From the NCBI GenBank assembly GCA_030549495.1, contig JAUIRK010000964.1, forward strand, positions 620,001 to 684,000: 64,000 nt of DNA, read 5' to 3'. Numbering within the stretch: position 1 is the stretch's first letter; each line of letters opens with the position of its first letter. The notes beneath the pieces were generated by a model that saw only the letters and a program-made list of their open reading frames with translations, did not search any database and was not told the origin of the DNA. Below are positions 59,331 through 64,000 of this stretch, one piece after another. Made by a program: the position numbers and the translations under genes. Source of the DNA: Nectonema munidae (lineage: Eukaryota > Nematomorpha > Nectonematoida > Nectonematidae).

Positions 59331-59695
59331 GGAGGCAGGACAACCCCCCTCCCTCCCCCAGGAGTTTATTACCTTTAAATTCAATAAAGTGAATTTTGCT
59401 TAACATTGTATTATTTGCTAGAAATAAAGTGACTTTTTTTAAATACTAAAAAACAAAGTTATGTAATATACATGCTCAATTATGCTATGACTTTTTGTGT
59501 TTTGTTAACACTAATTCTAATATTTAAATCAAGTTTTTGTATTACTCTAATATTAAAATCAAATTTATGATTTGTGTTAATACTAACTCTAATAAATCAA
59601 GTTTTTGTATTTAAAAGAGAGGGGGTTCTGTCCTCTTTCTCATTTTTAGAGAAGGGATTTTGTCGAAGGGGGAGGGTGGCTTTTGTCCGTAGCCC
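59331..59695. mobile_element. MULE-like MITE, 365 bp
   Basis: Flanked by an exact 9-bp duplication ACTTGCCAG (59322-59330 and 59696-59704). The ends are imperfect inverted repeats: GGAGGCAGGACAAC at the left against the complement GGGCTACGGACAAAAGCC at the right, both followed by CCCTCCC tracts. The 9-bp duplication fits the Mutator superfamily. The end resembles that of the nested MITE at 25477 (GGTTGTAGGTAAAAATGCC). It lies in a TTGCCAG repeat unit. The interior is AT-rich. Confidence 0.65.
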
Positions 59696-59744
59696 ACTTG
59701 CCAGACCTATGTAATTAATACTAATAATATGGCGATTTTTTTTG

Positions 59745-59810
59745 GAAATTTTTACTTATTTGATTTGCATAAAAAAATTAACTGTTTTTCAATATTTCTT
59801 TTTCATGATA
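59745..59810 (-). repeat. Fragment of the 1.7-kb complex repeat
   Basis: AACTGTTTTTCAATATTTCT and TTTCATGATA are the reverse complement of the end of the direct repeats (33255-33310 and 37705-37770). It is cut at TA by the pogo-like terminus that follows. Confidence 0.7.
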
Positions 59811-60190
59811 CAGTAAGATCCCGTTTATCCGACCAACTTTTTATGGTGACCATTTTCCATAATGAATTCAACCCCGTTATACCGACATTCATACTCTGAC
59901 ACTGTTCTCCTCAAACGAAATGTTTTCACCCTATCTTGTTAATCCGACACAATTTATATTATATTTCCGCTGCAACACATAATATAGATTACGACAAATT
60001 AGCAAACTGCACTTTTCTATCTCCATAAAGAAGATGGCGAAAAATAGGGCGAAGAATAAACAGCAACGGTATGCGGCTAATCGTAGCACGCTTGCTACAA
60101 TCAATGGGCTCTCTCTAACACTTTGATCTTGCCGCCTTTTTTAATCGTAGCACGCTACAATCAATGGACTCTCTCTAACACTTTGATCCG
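59811..60190 (+). mobile_element. pogo/Tigger-like terminus
   Basis: CAGTAAGATCCCGTTTATCC followed by GACCAAC after TA is the typical start of pogo-group (Tc1/mariner) transposons. A further TTATACCGAC-like echo is at 59877. At 60034 an ATG opens a basic 30-codon frame (MAKNRAKNKQQRYAANRST) that ends soon. From 60083 a ~65-bp unit (ATCGTAGCACGC, TCTCTCTAACACTTTGATC) is repeated at 60143. No right terminus is seen inside the window. Confidence 0.55.
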
Positions 60191-60196
60191 GTTCTA

Positions 60197-60545
60197 GGAG
60201 AAGCATTGAATGTGGAGAAGAATTGAACATTTTTCTTTTTTTTGATCTTGCCGCATTTGATGCATATGGTTTGCTTTCTACGCAAGAAGCATTTATTTTC
60301 CTCATCACTTCACTGCCACACATCGCATAATCACTTCTCACATCAGATTTTCACACTTATTCACTTCGCAACTTAATCACTTATTATTCACTCATTTTCT
60401 TCACTATCACAGAATGATAAATATTATATTATGTTGTAATGAATTATTATATTGTGTTGAAAATATTGTGATAAATATTATATTGTGTTGAAAAACTACA
60501 AAATAATTAGTGTGGAAGGGGAAAGGCAGACAATTTTTAAGTTGA
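60197..60545 (+). repeat. Left inverted arm of the Phantom element
   Basis: Pairs with 63500-63716. The minus frame 60141-60341 and the plus frame 63572-63769 share their first 48 residues only because they read the two arms; they are not genes. TTATATTGTGTTGAAAA repeats at 60420-60500 are private to this arm. Confidence 0.8.
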
Positions 60546-61115
60546 ACATTAATTACTTTTAGAAATAATTATTTAGTAAATAAACTAATATTTATATTTT
60601 TTACCGTATGATTAAAATATTTAATTTTGAGAATAATTTTAATTGTAAAAATTTTATATACTTATTTTAGTTAATTATAATACCAATATTGTAGATGTTT
60701 TCAAGTATTTAATTTTTATTTTATTTTATCATGTTATGTCTATGAAACAAAAGTAAAAGGACTTAAGTTAAAAAACTCACCAAACGCCAGTTGCCAAAAA
60801 ACGAATTTTTGTTATTTTTTGGTTAAACTTTTTTCATTTAACATAAATAGTTTTAAATTCATTTCAACCTATATATTGAATATAGGTTATAAATATTTTA
60901 AAAACTAATTAGTTTGTTTTTTTTAAAAATAAATTAAAATATTTTATACTAATTTTTCATTTTTTTAAAATAATATTATAAAAAGTATTTGTTTGGCTAA
61001 AAAATGTAAAAAAATTATTTTATTTTAATAAAAAAATATAAATATAAACACGAATATAAAACATAATATAACATAAAAAAACAAAAATAGATATAAACAT
61101 AAATATAAAATAGTA

Positions 61116-63318
61116 TTAGTTTAAAATAGTTGACATTCTAAAGCTAGGTCTTCTATTTAAAATAGAAAAATCTAAAATATATGTATCTTGAATTTCTTCC
61201 AAATCAAGATTTTTAGCCGGACAAACATATGAAGAAATTCTGTTGAGAAAAAGATACACATTTTTGTCATCATTGTATTCTTCATATATTCTCTCAAGTT
61301 GCTTTTCTTTTTCCTCTTTTTTTTTCTTACTTCCGCCACTCCAACAATATCCAGAGTCAACAGCTTCAATTTCTGTCATATCTTTCCACAATTTTTCTTC
61401 ACAATTTATAAAAAAGGAAAAAACTTCCCAAACATTTGTTCTTTCTTGAGGTAAGCAAGATTTCATACTAAAAATTTTAAAGATAAAAGTAAAAATCTAA
61501 AACAAATCAAAATTTATTCAACCTGTTGTGAAAACCTTCACAGTGGTTATTAGTTCTCACTTTCCTTTTATACACGTTCCAACTTTTCAAATCATTTAAA
61601 TTAAACCACGTGATTTCAAAATATAGGAAAAATTCTTCGATATTAAAAACATTCATTAAACTTTTGATTTTTCTATACACTACTTTAACCTAAAATTTAA
61701 AAAAATATATAAAGATTACAATTATAAATAAAATTAAAAAAATTATTCTTGTATAGTTAAAAAAAATATCTGAACATATAATATGAATTAAAATAAAAAG
61801 TACTTCAAGAGGTGGAAGAAAAGCAAGAGCAAGTAAAAATTTGATACACTTGCGAAATGATTCGCTTGTTGAGTATAATCTTCCATAACCTAAGGCTTTG
61901 ACTTTTCTATAAATACTTTGGGAAAAATGAAAATAGCAGCCTGTAAATTGTGCATTTGGAAATTCCTAAAAAAAATTTTATATTATAGTTTTAGTAAAAA
62001 TTTTATGTAAAAAAACTTTTTTATTAGCAGATAAAATAGCACTTTCATAATCGGATGTAATAGTCTTTACTTGAGAAACATTAACATGTAACTTTAAAAC
62101 TTTATAAATTTCTCTTAAATAAAATGCAACAATGTTAAACCAAAAAATTAGAAATGATAAATAAAACCTGTAAGTTTCTTCTTTTTTATCACAAGCCAGT
62201 GAATACAAAATAGGTAGCTGCACTTTATTGTGGAAAGTATGAATTGTTACGATTTGAAGAAACATGTCAGGTGATTTTTTGAAAGTACCATCAATATAAA
62301 TATTTTCGATTGTTGTAACTTGATTTAAATAATTAAAAATTTTGCCATGAAATACTATGAGCCTTTTATTTGATGGAACATATTTGTCCAGTTGTAAAAA
62401 TGGTACCCCATTTATTGTTTGGTATTTTTCGGGGATTGTAAAGGTAATCAATTTTGGGGGATTTAATCTTTTTTTATTGTATCGAATTCTTCGGAGAATT
62501 GTTTGTCTTGATGATGTACTTTCTCTATCATCCTGAGTTAAGATTGACAAGTTATCTCTAAAAAAATTTTTTTAATTAAAAGTTATATTTCTTCAAAAAA
62601 TTACTGATAAATAAGGCTGGTTGCTTTCATAGAGTTTTCTGCCTGATCTTTGATTTTTCTATTGAATTCAGCCACTCTTTCATTTATTTTATCATGATTG
62701 TGTAATACAATTTTGAGTGGTGTCATGGCTGCATTTTTTTTGTAGATAATTCTTCCTAAAATTTGTAATAAATTAAAAAAATCCCTCATAATAAAACTTA
62801 TATAATAACAATGTGTTATTGATCACTACTCTCATAAACCTATAATTTTTAGAAGTAAAAATACAAAAAAAATTAGAAAAATAAAATTTAAATAAGCAAA
62901 AAACCAATCTATCTAACAATTATTTATAAAGTAAGATTACATTATTTAAAAAAAATTAATTATTTTTTAACATTTTAATAAAAAAACTATCATATATTTT
63001 ATTGAGTTTATAAAAAAAATTGTTTAATTGCAAAGTATCTAACGTTTTCAGATGTAAAAATAGTTATATTAAACTTTCAAACTGTTCTAAACGTAATTCT
63101 AAGCATGTATTCAAATAGAATTTAAAAAAATCAAAAAACTATTTATTTAATTAGTGCTAGAGTAAATATGAAAATTTTATTAAAGTTAATATAAAAATAG
63201 CTTCAAAAATTAACTTGAAATAAAAAAGTTTACCTGGACACGACGGTCTTGTACAATAATAATGTAAAGTACTAAAAAACTCTTTTTTTTTAAAATATAA
63301 GTAACCTTCAATAAGCAT
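61116..63318 (-). CDS. Phantom-type MULE transposase with FLYWCH finger (six exons)
   Basis: Inferred minus-strand exons: 63318-63234, 62755-62605, 62557-62017, 61965-61804, 61689-61523 and 61467-61116. Introns are 478, 47, 51, 114 and 55 nt, all GT-AG, with phases that agree. The join gives 485 codons without a stop. Residues 1-50 form a FLYWCH zinc finger (GYLYF, then C22, C27, H47 and H49 in YYCTRPSCPG...HNH), a DNA-binding domain. The MULE DDE core has YIDGTFKKSPDMF (Asp168), TSDYESA (Asp248), FPNAQFTGCYFHFSQ (C269, H272) and RTNNHCEGFHN (Glu364). Then comes the usual NVWEVFSFFINCEEKLW tail. Action would be cut-and-paste transposition in the nucleus. The start is the first ATG before the finger; an upstream exon is possible because the sequence before it also resembles an acceptor. 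It seems undamaged, unlike every other transposase here. Confidence 0.78.
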
Positions 63319-63499
63319 CTTCAAATGAAACAAATTAAGAAAGAAAAAAATAAAGCAATAAAGAGTTATGAAAATAATGATAGTGAGGTATAGTAAAACA
63401 TGTGTGGTAGTGAAGTGATGAGGAAAATAAATGCTTCTTTTATTAGTAGCAAACCATATGCTTCAAATGCGGCAAAATAAAAAAAAAGAAAAATGTTCA

Positions 63500-63716
63500 G
63501 TTCAGACACTTAAAAATTGTCTGCCTTTCCCCTTCCACACTAATTATTGTGAATAAGTGTGAAAATGTGATGTGAGAAGTGATTATGCGATGTGTGGCAG
63601 TGAAGTGATGAGGAAAATAAATGCTTCTTGCGTAGAAAGCAAACCATATGCATCAAATGCGGCAAGATCAAAAAAAAGAAAAATGTTCAATTCTTCTCCA
63701 CATTCAATGCTTCTCC
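63500..63716 (-). repeat. Right inverted arm of the Phantom element
   Basis: Reverse complement of 60197-60545 minus its private repeats. An additional partial copy of the same arm in the same orientation precedes it at 63397-63497. Confidence 0.8.
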
Positions 63717-64000
63717 GTTTACCCTTTGATCCTGCGGCCTTTTCTTCATTTTGCAAGCACGTATGTTGATCAAGGACATTTTCCCTCATCACCACCGTTT
63801 TCTAGACAAGCAAGTGCAGTTGTAAGCACATATGATGTCATATTTACTAAGTGAGCGATGAACTTAACTCGTTGCACAACCCAACGCATTTTTCTCGCTC
63901 AATGCCATAAAATTATATCAATTAAACCTCTCAGATTTATTTTTCCAAACCTCTCAAATTAAATTTTTTTATTTTTCGATGATTGAAAATTTAGATAAAT
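63717..64000. other. Flank of the Phantom element
   Basis: TTTGATCCTGCGGCCTTTT near 63725 resembles TTTGATCTTGCCGCCTTTT near 60121 on the other side, so the transposon may sit inside a larger pogo-like element. AACCTCTCA.ATT occurs twice at 63926-63962. No gene seen. Confidence 0.35.

Larger units (their letters stand above)
60197..63716 (-). mobile_element. Phantom-type MULE transposon with inverted-repeat ends
   Basis: The outer arms are inverted: 60197-60545 pairs with about 63500-63716 (GAGAAGCATTGAATGTGGAG against its complement, through CATATGGTTTGCTTTCTACG and GCATAATCACTTCTCACATC, to GTGTGGAAGGGGAAAGGCAG). The left arm carries about 135 extra bases of ATATTATATTGTGTTGAAAA repeats. 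The right arm has an extra tandem copy of the CAAACCATATGC segment at 63397-63497. Between the arms lies the transposase gene (61116-63318, minus). Long or complex, foldback-like ends are known for the Phantom group of the Mutator superfamily. No clear target-site duplication could be fixed. Confidence 0.75.

Noticed and set aside
60141-60341. Frame sharing 48 residues with the frame at 63572-63769
   Set aside because: The identity is explained by the inverted arms of the Phantom element.
61172-61449. Frames overlapping the last Phantom exon on both strands
   Set aside because: They are shadows of the exon at 61116-61467, which holds the conserved family tail.

Overview
The window reads as a transposon-dense, very AT-rich stretch of an animal nuclear genome, most likely an arthropod. 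I see one host gene with spliceosomal introns, mitochondrial ribosomal protein L43 at 48255-49184. The rest is transposable elements, satellites and AT-rich spacer. A small crustacean such as a caligid copepod would fit, but this is a weak inference from base composition and repeat style only. There are no bacterial-type operons, rRNA genes, convincing tRNA genes or CRISPR arrays.

Layout. 1-4.6 kb: a decayed Jockey/CR1-like LINE (minus strand) abutting a MULE transposase remnant. 4.8-7.7 kb: a ZMYM1-like hAT element, copy A. 8961-19171: a TTAA-flanked, piggyBac-like element of 10.2 kb built mainly of two satellite arrays with ~150-bp units. hAT copies B and C have inserted into the second array in opposite orientation, at the same 8-bp position of the monomer. 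22.8-27.1 kb: a second LINE whose reverse transcriptase is split by a 3.2-kb non-coding hAT composite. 28.2-30.8 kb: a broken PHD-OTU-MULE transposase gene. 31.6-38.1 kb: a complex block of 1.7-kb direct repeats around a 1934-bp palindrome with 936-bp arms. 38.2-47.1 kb: a partial and a complete copy of the same hAT composite, with a solo LTR, a piggyBac transposase remnant, a hAT MITE and minisatellites between them. 48.3-49.2 kb: the L43 gene. 50.3-53.6 kb: a GTF2IRD2-like hAT element. 53.6-54.5 kb: another hAT remnant. 55-56.3 kb: an RT fragment and half a palindrome element. 58.4-59.7 kb: unidentified coding-like debris and a MULE MITE. 60.2-63.7 kb: a Phantom-type MULE with inverted-repeat ends and an apparently intact six-exon transposase gene.

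How it fits together. Only two genes look usable: L43, and the FLYWCH-MULE transposase at 61116-63318, which splices in silico to 485 codons with no stop and keeps the D, D, E and H motifs. The rest form non-autonomous or broken families. The three ZMYM1-like hAT copies are almost identical and share one internal deletion, so they were probably moved recently by a transposase encoded elsewhere. The nesting order can be read from target-site duplications: LINE, then hAT composite (already carrying two MITEs); and piggyBac-like carrier, then hAT B and C.
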